DNA of 64,000 nt from Xestospongia bergquistia (GCA_963965975.1 OZ014411.1:28072249-28136248); one strand, 5' to 3'. Shown: positions 11,670 to 22,789, counted from the first letter of the stretch. Program-made: numbers and translations. The notes: generated by a model not told the origin, from the sequence alone.

Positions 11670-12010
11670 CATGTGTGGATTTCATCACAAGGTTATCGTT
11701 TACAGAATATGCAAGAAATAATGTTTGTATCTGTTATATGATAATGTAACTTTATTAACTTATGTTATAGGATAACATTAGTAGGTTATAGCTCGTTAAT
11801 TTTTGTTTTTCTTAAAGTTTGATTATTATATATAATTTGATTATTATAAGTAATGTAAATGTAGTATTTTATTTGAATTCAATCTAAAAATTGATCAACA
11901 TCTAATAATCATGACAACAATAGCACCACAAGAATGGACAAATAAAGAGCAATCAATGGATAAATGACATGATAGATGGATGAATAGATAAACTTTTGAT
12001 CTTTATGCTA
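11670..12010 (+). pseudogene. 3' end relic of an MBF2-like gene (copy 2)
   Basis: From about 11680 the sequence matches the last 20 codons, stop and 3' flank of the intact copy at 15893-16261: 'gtggatttcatcacaaggtt' is identical, followed by 'atcgtttac' and a degraded KRKK ending with TAA. The match continues through 'gatggatgaatagataaac' of the 3' flank. Together with the promoter and leader at 8440-8740 this is a gene whose coding part was replaced by about 2.9 kb of other DNA. Confidence 0.75.
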
Positions 12011-12081
12011 TTTTCCTATGCATCTTCTCATAATATAAAGTCAGGTATTAGCCTTAAGTCTTCTTAGCAGCTTCCTTTAGT

Positions 12082-12291
12082 TCAACATTCAACAACTATC
12101 TTTTCAGCTTCAATAGCAGCCTGATCTGCTGAATGATTATGATCCTTTTGTGTTGTGATAGTATTGTCCTTAAATGTTGTTAGTGACCCTGTACATTCTC
12201 TGTTGCTGCATCTCCAAATTATCCTTTGATCTCTTCCTCTCCTGTTGATTACATATCTGTGACCTTCATTCAAAAATACCCTTCTCCTCAT
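12082..12291 (-). pseudogene. FLYWCH-type zinc finger fragment
   Basis: A 69-residue frame with the FLYWCH pattern: F-L-x-x-G-H-x-Y then IIWRCSNRECTGSLTT and a final KDHNHS giving the C2H2 ligands. FLYWCH fingers are common at the N-terminus of Mutator-like transposases and in host proteins derived from them. No transposase core follows and no flanking exon is visible, so I call it a transposon relic. Confidence 0.6.
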
Positions 12292-12879
12292 TTAGTGATG
12301 GTAAACTCTGGCTTTATAGTAGAAAATGCTCTCTAGGATCTGAACTGAAATTTATCTTGAATTTATACCATTTGCTAAACTTATCAAAGTATGCTTTGGT
12401 TATTGCATAATTGATTCAAGAAGTCAATAGACCGTATCAAATTTAGGTAACTCTATTTACAATGAGATTTACCGGTAGTCAATGTTAATTGCAATGAAAA
12501 TACACTATATTTGTTTAATTAGAATTACGGTATCCGTAGGCGAAACCGAACTATTATCAGAGTAGGTAAGTCCGGATGATACCAAATATGTCACTGACTT
12601 AAAAACATCTATTGCTGTTTCTCTTGTCATAACGACAGTTTATTCCACAATTTGTTTTCTTCCTTCAGGTTACCATTTACAATAAGTTAGTTTAAAGGCC
12701 TGTATATACAACAAAAAACAAAGAACATCATTTCGTGTCTTACCAGTAAACAATGTGGCAGAGACTATTATAATTGTTACAGCATTCACTGGCAGAATGT
12801 GAATATCATTACTCATTGTCTGATGTGTTTAACGATAACACATCCACACATGAACATACACATATGAAGTAAGCAAACA

Positions 12880-12975
12880 TGTTAATTTATTCAGTTAATA
12901 AATTAGTTACAAAATTTTAGCAACTACAAAGTCATTAATCCATGTAGAAGAAATGGAAATTTATGAACATAAAAG
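12880..12975 (-). pseudogene. EF-Tu gene ghost: fused 3' and 5' ends
   Basis: 'ttaataaattagttacaa' and the following bases match the EF-Tu stop region at 2056-2090. After 'caactacaaagtc' the sequence jumps to 'attaatccatgtagaagaaa', which matches the EF-Tu start region at about 3859-3880. Everything between (about 1.77 kb of gene) is missing. This is a remnant of a duplicated EF-Tu locus with its interior deleted. Confidence 0.7.
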
Positions 12976-12979
12976 ATAT

Positions 12980-14090
12980 TGTGGATGGTGCCTGGTGTAA
13001 CAATATAGATTAGACTTGGTTCAACGTAACTTACACAATCTAATTACTGCATGTCTTAGTAACAGTCATTTTATGAACATACATAGTAATCACTGGTATA
13101 AGATAAGACAATGTCATTTAACATTTAAAGATAGGTGTACCTTGAGTAGATTAATTTAAATCTTGTCATATTATAATGACATATATATATATATATATAT
13201 ACTAATGAATGTTGTAAATTGATCAAACCATGTAGCAACACAATATTCCTAACATGTTTTAAATTCTATAAGATGTTGATCCAGAATGAAAAATATTATA
13301 GAATATTCTTGTTGTATGTATTTTAAACCAATTTGATGATCACCATAGTAAGCATAAAAGTTACTGAAACAATGCAATTGATGTCAAAGGAAATTCCAAA
13401 GATGAATTATCGAGGAGGAATGAAATCTTATCCAGAAGGAAAGAAATATAATCCAGGAAGGAAAGAAGTCATAGAAGACCAAAGTTGTAAGAAAGTAATC
13501 ATAGTTATATGTATTCAAACCAATTTGAAGATACAATATTAAAGATAATGTAATTATATAATCTCAGAGCAATGCTATTCATTATACAAAATAACCTGTA
13601 CACTGTAATGTCACTTGAAAATAATATAAGTCCATACTAAAGTAATAAGTCTTTGCTATTTTGTAACAATACAGATTAGACTTGGTTCAACGTAACTTAT
13701 ACAATCTAATTACTGTCTTAGTAACAGTCATTGTATGAACATACATAGTAATCACTGGTATAAGATAAGACAATGTCACTTAACATTTAAAGATAGCTAG
13801 CTACCTTCAGAGTGACATTCACTTCATATCAGTGTTTTATACATTTTATAATATATTACTGATATATTACTAAGAGTTGTAATATGTAGTATTGTTGATA
13901 TAGTTTATGACATAGTGATGTACCTTTAAAAAAGGTTTGACATAAAGAGTACTATATCAGACTATCAAATTACAAGGAATTTACCTAGTAACATGACAAA
14001 TTTTATCATCAACATATTTAACATGACTTCATCTAAGAGGAATCTTAACAGTTGTTCTATCTACAACTGACATACTAATAATAGAGTTAC
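12980..14090. repeat. Segmental duplication block, non-coding
   Basis: Contains the AGAAGGAAAGAA-type repeat near 13410-13470 and a long tract homologous to 5800-6310 and 18960-19500. A frame at 13333-13542 is the repeat itself, not a gene. Sequence near 13015-13100 is repeated at 13678-13770, so a smaller local duplication is nested here. A (TA)n run lies at about 13181-13201. Confidence 0.55.
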
Positions 14091-14099
14091 CCAAAAGTC

Positions 14100-14107
14100 T
14101 ATATAAA
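14100..14107 (+). promoter_or_regulatory. TATA box of MBF2-like copy 3 (pseudogene)
   Basis: TATATAAA with the same flanking block as the other copies. As at 6320, the leader lacks the 17 bp that contain the splice donor. Confidence 0.7.
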
Positions 14108-14373
14108 GCTTGCTATTGTGACTTAAAATTGAATTAACTATCAGAAAGAAATCTCCTATCAGATAGTGAGTGTTCTTGATTAACCACAAATATTTAAATA
14201 TAAGTTCCTGCAATTAATCTAAAAGGTCTATGTGGATTTAGTAGTGTCATAAAAATTATAGAAATAGTCATAGAAAATATATATGAGAAACAGACATTCA
14301 ATGATATTAACATTGTTAGTTTCTTTTATTAATTTTATGTCTGAAAAATAATATTCTTTTAATAATGTTATAG

Positions 14374-14518
14374 TGAAGAAAATAGCTAAAGTTGTTGCTG
14401 GAATGGCTTCATCTCATGATCCCTATACTTTAGAATATCCTAGCCATGGCAAACAAAGTATGGAATCAGTTAACGACTGGAAATGAACACCACAATCTTA
14501 CTCTTAATGAATAAATAA
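14374..14518 (+). pseudogene. MBF2-like pseudogene, copy 3 (5' part only)
   Basis: Near-identical to copy 1 at 6638-6782, including the one-base frame change around 'aacaaagtatggaatcag', the early stop and the missing 3' part. The shared lesions show that copies 1 and 3 descend from one already broken gene. Confidence 0.75.
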
Positions 14519-14881
14519 AGAGAATCAATAGATAAATGAATTATGGATAGGTAAACTTTTTGATATAATAATTGACTAACAAATGATTGTATAAATTAAT
14601 AAGAGAGACAATCGAGACTCATCTTATCATCACTGTATGACTCATTAGTTATTGTCATAATCATTCACAGTAAAATAATATGCTTATATCATTGTTATGT
14701 TATGCTATTATACTACAGATTTTCATGTTTATTTTGGATTTATAACACATCCATCCATATTTCCAAAAAACATTAACTTTAGCTCTAAAAAGAATATAAT
14801 CTCCTATCACCTCTTTGCATTAAAATGATAATTCAGTTTAATTCACTTCTATAGTTACATGTAGACCATTCGTTATTAACA

Positions 14882-15324
14882 CACTGTAAAAAGCATTTTA
14901 TTATTTTAACTGAGGTCTTTGTTACCACAGTTTCATCAATATGATGTAAACCCAATTCTAAGTTGCTACAACACCAATACTATTGTAACTCAATATGTAT
15001 AAAGACAACTAGTTGTATCTAAAACCATATTAATATTACACCCACTTTGCTATAGTAATTGAATGATGGCTTCAATTGAAGCTATAAGCAGATACTATTT
15101 CAACTGAACCTAGTTAGGCTGAAATAGTACCTGCCTCTCCTCCATAGTTTGAATTGTTGGACATAAACTACAAAGACAACTATTTGGCTTCTAGTTGGCG
15201 CTATACTACTGAGTTAATCAGTTTAGCTTAGTTGTAATTCAATATTGGGCTCACGTCGTATTGATGAAATTCTAGTAACGAAGACAACAGTTGAAATGAC
15301 ATGTACAAAATGTTATTTTAAGTG
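14882..15324. mobile_element. MITE family B, uninterrupted copy
   Basis: 443-bp fold-back element starting CACTGTAAAAAGC and ending TTTTAAGTG, with long imperfect inverted arms. It is the empty-site reference for the hAT-like insertion at 7240-7877. Its terminal CACTGTAAAAA is shared with MITE family A (19505, 21265 and 37101), so the two families probably used related transposases. Confidence 0.65.
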
Positions 15325-15523
15325 TAGTTTATGACATAGTGATGTGCTTTATAATATGTTTGACATGAAGAGTATTATATCAGAACTATCAAATTACAAG
15401 AAATTTACCTAGCAACATGTCAACTTATATCACCACCATATTCAACATAACTACCTGTCAGAGGAAACCTAACAATTGTTCTATCTACAACCGACATACT
15501 AATAATAGAGTTATCCAAAATGC

Positions 15524-15614
15524 TATATAAAGGTCTCCACTGTGGCTTAAAATAGAATTAACTGTCAGAAGAAATCTCCTATCAGGTAGTGAGTGTTCCT
15601 GATTCTAATCAAAG
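15524..15614 (+). promoter_or_regulatory. Promoter and 5' leader exon of the intact MBF2-like gene
   Basis: TATATAAA at 15524-15531 in the conserved block, then a leader ending 'gattctaatcaaag' and the strong donor GTAAGT at 15615. A 248-nt intron follows, with its acceptor TTATAG just before 15863. The leader has stops in the coding frame and no ATG in it, so it appears to be a non-coding first exon. Confidence 0.65.
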
Positions 15615-15892
15615 GTAAGTTAACCACAAACATTTAAATATAAAGTTCATGCATTTATGTATTTCAGTTGAAAGGTCTATGTGTATTTAGTATAGTTTCA
15701 TAAAATTAAATAGTAGTTATATAATGGTATTTCATTATTTTATAATGTTAAGGACATTGTATTGTTAAAAGTTTAGGAAACAGATATTCAATGCAATTGA
15801 TATTGTTAAATTTTTCTATTAATTTTACATTTTAAAACTAATTTCCATTTAATAATATTATAGTGAAGAAACTAGCTAAAGTAGTTGCAGGA

Positions 15893-16261
15893 ATGGCTGA
15901 TCACTATAGTTTAGAAATTCCTAGCATAGCAAAGGACAAATGGAATGGGATAATATTTGAAAAAGGTCGTGACAATCTTACTATTGGTCCACCAAATGCC
16001 AAAGATGTAGTCCTCTACTCACACCACGAACGTAAACAAAATGGTATTGGTTGGGTCTCTCATACATTCTCCTATACATGTAAACCTGGAGAAGAAATCA
16101 CTGCAGTTCTGGCCTATGATATGTGGGATGATGGTACTGGAGGAAATCCTAAATTAAAGAGTGGAGGAGTTGGCGAAAAAGAAGTGTCAATTGAAGTTAC
16201 CTCTCAATTGATGCGTGGATTTCATCACAAGGTTATCGTTTACGGAAAACGCAAGAAGTAA
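15893..16261 (+). CDS. MBF2-like small protein, intact copy
   Basis: Frame of 122 codons from the first ATG after the acceptor at 15862 (MADHYSLEIP) to TAA. The frame is also open back to the acceptor but only with a GTG, so the ATG is preferred. I read the C-terminal two thirds as MBF2-like: LTIGPPNAKDVVLYS, then a beta-rich middle, then EEITAVLAYD, a GTGG turn, SGGVGEKEVSIEVTSQ and RGFHHKVIVYGKR. Insect MBF2 proteins show the same order (G-x-R-x-x-D ... ITxIxxxD ... NGxGG ... GGxG ... SQRGxGINF ... IYG). Insect members usually have a signal peptide; I see none here. Function is unknown; in insects the family includes a transcription co-activator and secreted salivary proteins. The family assignment is from memory of the pattern, not a search. 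Confidence 0.6.
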   Translation: MADHYSLEIPSIAKDKWNGIIFEKGRDNLTIGPPNAKDVVLYSHHERKQNGIGWVSHTFSYTCKPGEEITAVLAYDMWDDGTGGNPKLKSGGVGEKEVSIEVTSQLMRGFHHKVIVYGKRKK

Positions 16262-16264
16262 TGC

Positions 16265-16955
16265 TTGTGTCTGTTATACAGTTATGTAGCTTCATTGTTG
16301 GACATTTTAGTAAACATTGTTAGGTCAAAGCTGTATTAATATAATTTTTGTTCATAATGTTTTGATTATTATATATATATATGTAGTATTATATTCAAAT
16401 TCAATCTAAAAATTGATCAAAATCTACTAATCATGACAACAATAACACCACAAGAATGGATAAATAAAGAACAATCAATGGATAAATGACATGATAGATG
16501 GATGAATAGATAAACTTTTGATCTTGTGATTGATGAACTATGAATAATTGTGTAAATTAATGTAAAAGACAATTGTTAGTCATCTTACATTTTATATCAG
16601 TCAATAGTTATTGTTATAAAAGATCGAAACAACCTTGCTCATTTCAACCAATTATCATCTGTTGAGGACTCTATTCCAGCTGTTTTATTGGTTGTTGCTA
16701 TGGACTCATTAGATGTATTTTGATTGGTTGTTGTATTGTATATATAACTTGGTTTTGTTTATTGATTTTATTATTGGTTGTCCAGACAAACATAAAGTCT
16801 GAAATTTCCTATCATAGTTATTATTATAATCAATTACAGTACTGTAAAATGTTTTATATCCAATTGTATTGTGCTATTATCTTAGGAATCTTCATAATTA
16901 TTTCGGATTTTAACACTTTCACTGATGTTTCCAAAAAACTCACAAATCATGAGCA
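16265..16955. other. 3' flank of the MBF2-like gene
   Basis: Contains likely polyadenylation motifs (AATAAA within 'ggataaataaagaac' near 16455). A TG-rich frame at 16720-16965 is not supported as coding. The segment ends where the second EF-Tu ghost begins. Confidence 0.45.
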
Positions 16956-17075
16956 AACATGTTAATTTATTCAGTTAATAAGTAAGTTTGCAAAATTTTA
17001 GCAACAACATATTCCACGTAGAAGAAACGTTAAGGTTACGAGCATGATGTAGAATTTCAATTAACGAAAATGACG
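16956..17075 (-). pseudogene. Second EF-Tu gene ghost
   Basis: 'gttaatttattcagttaata' and the following bases match the EF-Tu stop region, and from 'ccacgtagaagaaacg' through 'gtagaatttcaattaacg' the sequence matches the EF-Tu start and upstream region at about 3865-3935. The gene interior is gone. The breakpoint differs slightly from the ghost at 12880, so either the copies decayed independently or they were remodelled after duplication. Confidence 0.65.
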
Positions 17076-17079
17076 GGGA

Positions 17080-17868
17080 ACTTCTGGGAAGAAAGAAAGT
17101 CAATACCAATACTGTCAATATAACAAGTAATTTATATTTAAAGTAAAAAAGCATCTATGATTATATATCATACAATAAAGATATAGTATCATAATGAATG
17201 CCTTGAATGGATTAGTTTTTTAAAAATGTCATATTATAATCACATGTATATATACTACTGGACGTTGTAAATTAATGAAACCATGAAAATTATTAAGCGA
17301 CACAATATTGCTTACATGTTTTAAATTCTATAAGCTATTGATTATCCGGAAGGAAAAATCATAGGATGTTCCAGTTGTATGTATTTTAAAACAACTTGAT
17401 GATCACCATATTAGTTAATAAAACAATAAATATAGCTCAAGGGAATTTCAAACTTCAATTATTGAGGAGGAATGAAATCTTATCTAGAAGGAAAGAAACC
17501 AGTGAATATCAAAATCATAAGATAGTTGTATGTATTATAGCTGACTTGATGATCACCATATTAAGCAATATAGCTCAAGGGAATTTCCAAGCTCTAAATT
17601 ATCAAGGAGGAATGAAATATAATCCAGTCGGAATGAAATTTTATCTAGAAGGAAAGAAATCATAGAAGATCAAAGTTGTAAGAAATCATAGTTATATGTA
17701 CCAATTTGATGATACAATATTAAAAATAATCCTAGTTATTAGATATATTTATAACTGTGTATCTATGTATACAGCAATATTTTATACTTTGTTATCAATG
17801 ACAAACTTGAAAGGATGACACTTACATGCAATTGGCAATACCATAGATACTCTACACTATATTATGTA
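17080..17868. repeat. Segmental duplication block with AGAAGGAAAGAA repeats
   Basis: Non-coding. Repeat units near 17460-17500 and 17600-17670. Frames in this block are produced by the repeat. The THAP element has inserted at the right edge. Confidence 0.5.
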
Positions 17869-18947
17869 TATAGACCTCCTGCAATAGGCGTGTCAGTTAG
17901 CGGGCGCGGTTTCCTGTCGGCCATTTTGGTGTACATGTGGACTGGAACTGAGACATTGTGATATGTGCGATTGTTGACTGTGGAAATCGATCTGTAAGAG
18001 ATAGAGGAAAGAGTTTCTATAGGCTTCCAGCTATTATATGTAATCAAGGAACACAGACAGAAGCTTTGAGCAGAAAGAGACGGGATGCATGGTTAGCAAA
18101 GATTAGAAGAGAAGACATATCACCTGAACAGTACTACAACATTCGAGTATGTTCAGATCACTTTATTAATGGCTCTCCATCACGCCCTTATGATGAAACC
18201 AACCCAGATTGGGCTCCTTCCCTTAAGTTAGTGTTTGAGGCTTCAGCTTGTGGCAGATCAGAGAGATATGACTGTGCTTTGAAAAGAATGATTGCTGTGT
18301 TCGAGTGAAGAGTCAATGGAAATGGTTGACACAGTCACATGTGGGGATGGGAATGACAATGAAATGGAAAATGCAGAAGAATGTTGTGATACAGTGACGA
18401 CACGAACTGAGGTTGCTGTTCAAACAGAAGAAACAGAGGACCACAGGCAGTTAAAGGAGGAGATGGAAGAGCTGAAAAAAGAGAATGATCGTCTGAAGCT
18501 GACAAATCATCATTTGACACTTAAAGTGGAAGAGCAAGGCTTCACCGAGGATAACTTCAGGAACAATGACTTTGTATTATACTGGCCTGTGTAAGTGGGA
18601 ATTATTTGTTGCTTTATTTGAGTATGTTAAGCCATGCTTGCAAACAACAGGGAAATCCAGTCTTTCCTCTTTTCAAAAGTTGTTGTTGACTTTGATGAGA
18701 CTTCGTAACAATCTATCCTTTCCAGATTTAAGATATCGTTTTGAGATTCATCCCACAACTGTCAGTCGTATTTTCTACCGAGTGCTGGATTTGCTATTCA
18801 TTAAACTTAAGACAAGACATATTATTATTATATAATACAGTGTATAATATATTGTATTCTTGGAGGCCATTGTGTCCACATGTACACCAAAACGGCCGAC
18901 AGGAAACTGCGCCCGCTAACTGACACGCCTATTGCAGGGGGTCTATA
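17869..18947 (+). mobile_element. THAP-domain DNA transposon relic with 72-bp TIRs
   Basis: Terminal inverted repeats of about 72 bp (17869-17940 and 18876-18947), starting TATAGACC and differing at about three positions. Inside, plus strand: a THAP zinc finger (CAIVDCGNRS near 17964, then VCSDHF near 18150), an acidic linker, a coiled coil (EEMEELKKENDRLKL near 18455) and a helix-turn-helix (LRNNLSFPDLRYRFEIHPTT near 18706) of the type that precedes DDE_Tnp_4 catalytic domains. The THAP start lacks an ATG (GTG at 17958), there are frame changes near 18300 and 18570, and the DDE domain is absent. So it is an internally deleted, inactive copy whose well-matched ends suggest recent mobility in trans. 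Which superfamily (ISL2EU-, Harbinger- or Kolobok-like) I cannot decide. Confidence 0.8.
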
Positions 18948-18959
18948 TTAGTAGATCCA

Positions 18960-19500
18960 AATACATACTATGATATCCATTATACAAAATAACCTGCACA
19001 CTGTAATGATACAAAAAATACAAGTCCATATTAAAGTAATAAGTCTTTGCTATTAATTTTATAACAATACAGATTAGATTTGGTTCAATGTAACTTACAC
19101 AATATAGTTACTGTCTTAATAACAGTCATTGAGTGTACATAAATAGTAACCACAGCATGGTATAAGATAAGGTAATGTCACTTAACATTTAAAGATAGCT
19201 ACCTTCAGAGTGACATTCACTTCATATCAGTGATGTATACATTATATAATATATTACTGATATATTACTAAGAGTTGTAATATGTAGTATTGTTGATATA
19301 GTTTATGACATAGTGATGTGTATTATAATAAGTTTTGACATAAAGACTATTATATCTTAACTACCAAATTACAGGAAATTTACCTAGCAACATGTCAACT
19401 ATTATCACCACCATATTTAACGTAACTACCTGTCAGAGGAAACCTAACAGTTGCTCTATCTACAACTGACATACAAATAATAGAGTTACCCAAAACTCTA
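18960..19500. repeat. Duplication block with a truncated MBF2-like promoter
   Basis: Homologous to 13580-14105. It ends in the promoter block 'aatagagttacccaaaa', with the TATA region cut off at about 19504 by the MITE that follows. No leader or coding exon follows, so this copy is dead. Confidence 0.6.
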
Positions 19501-19504
19501 TATA

Positions 19505-19741
19505 TCACTGTAAAAATTAATACCTATGTCATTTTAACAACTAATTTGTAGTTTACATGGATGGATCACTATGGAATTTAGAATTCTTGAGAATTACTCA
19601 CTATGTAATTTGTTGGCATGTTGTACTTGTACATAGCAATAAATTATATAATGAGTAATTCACATAAATTCTACATTCCATAGTAATCCTTCCATGTAAA
19701 CTACAAATTAGTTGTTAAAATGACATATTCATTTTTACAGT
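19505..19741. mobile_element. MITE family A, copy 1
   Basis: Fold-back element of about 237 bp with ends CACTGTAAAAATTAA and the reverse complement form ending TTTTTACAGTG. Nearly the whole element is an inverted repeat: 'aactaatttgtagtttacat' in the left arm and its complement in the right arm. It sits directly on the TATA box of an MBF2-like promoter copy. Flanking TAT on both sides suggests a short TA-type target duplication. Confidence 0.75.
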
Positions 19742-19744
19742 GTA

Positions 19745-21260
19745 TCACAAGCTCAAGGTAATGTACGAGCTATCAATTATCTAGAAGGAAAGAAATCTTA
19801 CAAGCTGTCAATTGTTCAGATGAAAAGAAATCATTTAGAATTAACTAACTCAAAGTACATGTGGGAAATATTTAAAGAAAGAAGTCAATATCATTATTGT
19901 CAATATAACAAAGAAGTTATCTTTAAAATAATGAATTAGGTATTTATAATTTATATCATACAATAAAGGTATAACATCATAGTGAGTGCCTTGAGTGGAT
20001 TAATCTAAATCATATCCTATTATGGTCATGTATATATACTACTCCTCTATTAAGTATTAATATGCACATTGTGCAGGTCAATACTTAACTCTATGTTGTA
20101 TTTTGATGAAACCATGCAATGTAACGGAAGCAATAACATATCACTGACGTGTCTTCTCTAAGCTGTCAATTATCCAGTAGTAAAAATCATAGTACAATAT
20201 ACTAGTATATATTCAATCTAATTTGATGATCACAATGTTAAACATAACTGTAACTAAAGTAATTCAATAAATCTCAATGGATTTTCCAGTTAAGCTGTCG
20301 ATTATCAAGAAAGAATGATATCTTATCCAGAAGGAAAAAAGTCATATCAAGAAGGAAAGATATCATAGAGCATCCTAGTTGTATGTATTCTAACCAATTA
20401 GATTATCTCAATATTAAATATGACCCTACTTCATAGATATATCAATGTATGTATGTGTACAGATATCTTTTATTACTTCATTATCAATGACATTCATGAA
20501 GTGATGACACTCAACATACATTAACAATAACATAATTATGTGTAGTACTCTGTATCAAACAAGCATTTTGTATACTAAGATTAGAAAGGTACATAATATT
20601 TTTTATGACTTTATAATGTAATTGTCATATATTGTAAAGAAATACTGTAAGTATAATGAATTAATGTTATATATTTTTGCTTGTATTGTAGAATATCTGT
20701 TCATACAAACAAGTAGATGACATATACAAAATGCACTTCTCCATGTGTATAATATAATAATATAATATCAGAACATTGACAAATGTCATGATAAATTATC
20801 TTATAAGTAAGAAGCAGTATACAAGTGTATGATTTATGAATTCATATATGAATATGTTCACTTTTTACTGTTAAAATATAACAGATTATCCAAAAGAGCA
20901 TCATTTAGAAACTAACTATTGAGCTTGTATGATTTATTTCCTTCTAGAAATTTAACAATCATTCATTATGATATTATACCTTTACTGTATATATGATCTA
21001 AAAATCATAGACGCTTGAATATATATAAATATTAATTACTTATTATTTTGACAATAATAATATTGCCTTTATTTCTTTGACTGTTTCTACTAGTACTACA
21101 AAAAAGTAATTTAAAGCACTCAATTATCTAGAAGGAAAGAAATGTTATCCAGAAGGAAAGAAACACACAAGCTCAAGGAAATGTACAAGCTATTTATTAT
21201 CTAGAAGGAAAGAAATCATACAAGCTCAAAGGAATTTACAAACTACAATATACTCACATG
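19745..21260. repeat. Segmental duplication block, non-coding
   Basis: Homologous to 4117-5160, with AGAAGGAAAGAA repeats at 19770-19800, 20310-20370 and 21120-21240. The stretch 20930-21130 matches the EF-Tu upstream region at 3970-4116. No gene supported. Confidence 0.5.
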
Positions 21261-21264
21261 CCAC

Positions 21265-21493
21265 TGTAAAAATGAATATGTCATTTTAACAACTAATTTG
21301 TAGTTTACATGGAAGGATTACTATGGAATGTAATTTATGTGAATTACTCATTATATAATTTATTGCTATGTACAAGTACAACATGCCAACAAATTTACAT
21401 AGTGAGTAATTCTCAAGAATTCTAAATTCCATAGTAATCCATCCATGTAAACTACAAATTAGTTGTTAAAATGACATATTAATTTTTACAGTG
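21265..21493. mobile_element. MITE family A, copy 2
   Basis: Same fold-back element as at 19505, in the opposite orientation of its asymmetric centre: the 'ttgctatgtacaagtacaac' segment appears on the other side. Ends CACTGTAAAAATGAA and TTTTTACAGTG. Confidence 0.75.
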
Positions 21494-21499
21494 TGTTTC

Positions 21500-22780
21500 C
21501 TGTCATTTATCCAGAAGAAGAAATTATAGGACAATATAGTAGTATATGTTCAAACCAATTTGATGATCACAAATATATGTTACTGAACTAATGCAATAAA
21601 TCTCAATGGATTTTCAAATTAAGCTGTCAATTATCAAGAAGGATGATATCTTATTGAGAAGGAAAAAAATTCTAGAACATCCTAGTTGTATGTATTCCAA
21701 GTTATTTGATTATCTCAATAATAAGTATGACCCTACTTTATAGATATATCAATGTATGTATGTGTACAGATATCTTTATATATACTTCATTATCAATAAC
21801 ATACATGAAGTGATGACACTCAACATACAAGTAACAATAACATATGTGTAGTACTCTGTATCATACAAGTCTTTTGTATACTAAGATTAGAAAGGTACAT
21901 AATGTATTGTTTTTATGACTTTATAATATAATTATCATATATTGTAAAGAAATACTGGAAGTATAATGATTTAATGCTATAAATCTTTGCTTGTATCACA
22001 GAATATCTGTTCATACAAACAAGTAGATATATTTTGAAGAATAATGAAGTATATAAGAATACAAATGCACTTCTCCATGTGTATAATATAATTATATAAT
22101 GTCAGAACATTAACAAATGTCATGATAAATTATCTTATAAGTAAGAAGCAGTATACAAGTGTGTGATTTATTAATTCATATGTAAATATGCTCACTTTTT
22201 ACTGTTAAAATATAACAGATAATCCAGAAGAGCATTTTTACTTTGAATTGGACAATAAAACAGTCATTATGAGAGAATATATCCAAGCAATGAAATATGA
22301 AGCACACAATATTTGGACTATATATCATTCTACAAGACACATACCATTAACTATTATAAAAATAAGCTACACGCTGAAATTCGCTTTTAAATTAAAAAGG
22401 CTTTCTATTTTGTAACAATACAGATAACATTTAGTTCAATGTCTATCAATGAATGTCCCAGCAATTGTCACATTGGTAATTAGTAATAAGTGAATATTGC
22501 TGTTCATTTTTTGTCATCAACATACCAAGTAAAAAGAAAATGTATAAGTTAATAATACTGGTAATATATTACTAAGAGTTGTAATATGTAGTATTGTTGA
22601 TATAATAGTTTATGACATATTAAAGTACCTTATAATAAGTTTGGTATGAAGAGTATTATATCGTAACTATCAAATTACAAAGAATCTACCTAGCAACATG
22701 TCAATATTTAGCATAACTACTGTCTGAAGAAGCCTAACAATTGATCTATTTTACAACTGACATACTAATAATAGAGTTAC
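21500..22780. repeat. Segmental duplication block upstream of the second intact gene
   Basis: Homologous to 4600-6310. It leads directly into the promoter at 22790. No gene supported. Confidence 0.5.
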
Positions 22781-22789
22781 CCAAAAGGC

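Noticed and set aside
13333-13542. 69-codon frame reading YPEGKK-like repeats
   Set aside because: Produced by the AGAAGGAAAGAA repeat; other repeat copies carry stops and shifted frames.
15863-15892. Upstream GTG start for the MBF2-like protein
   Set aside because: It directly follows a splice acceptor; animal genes use ATG, and the first ATG is at 15893.
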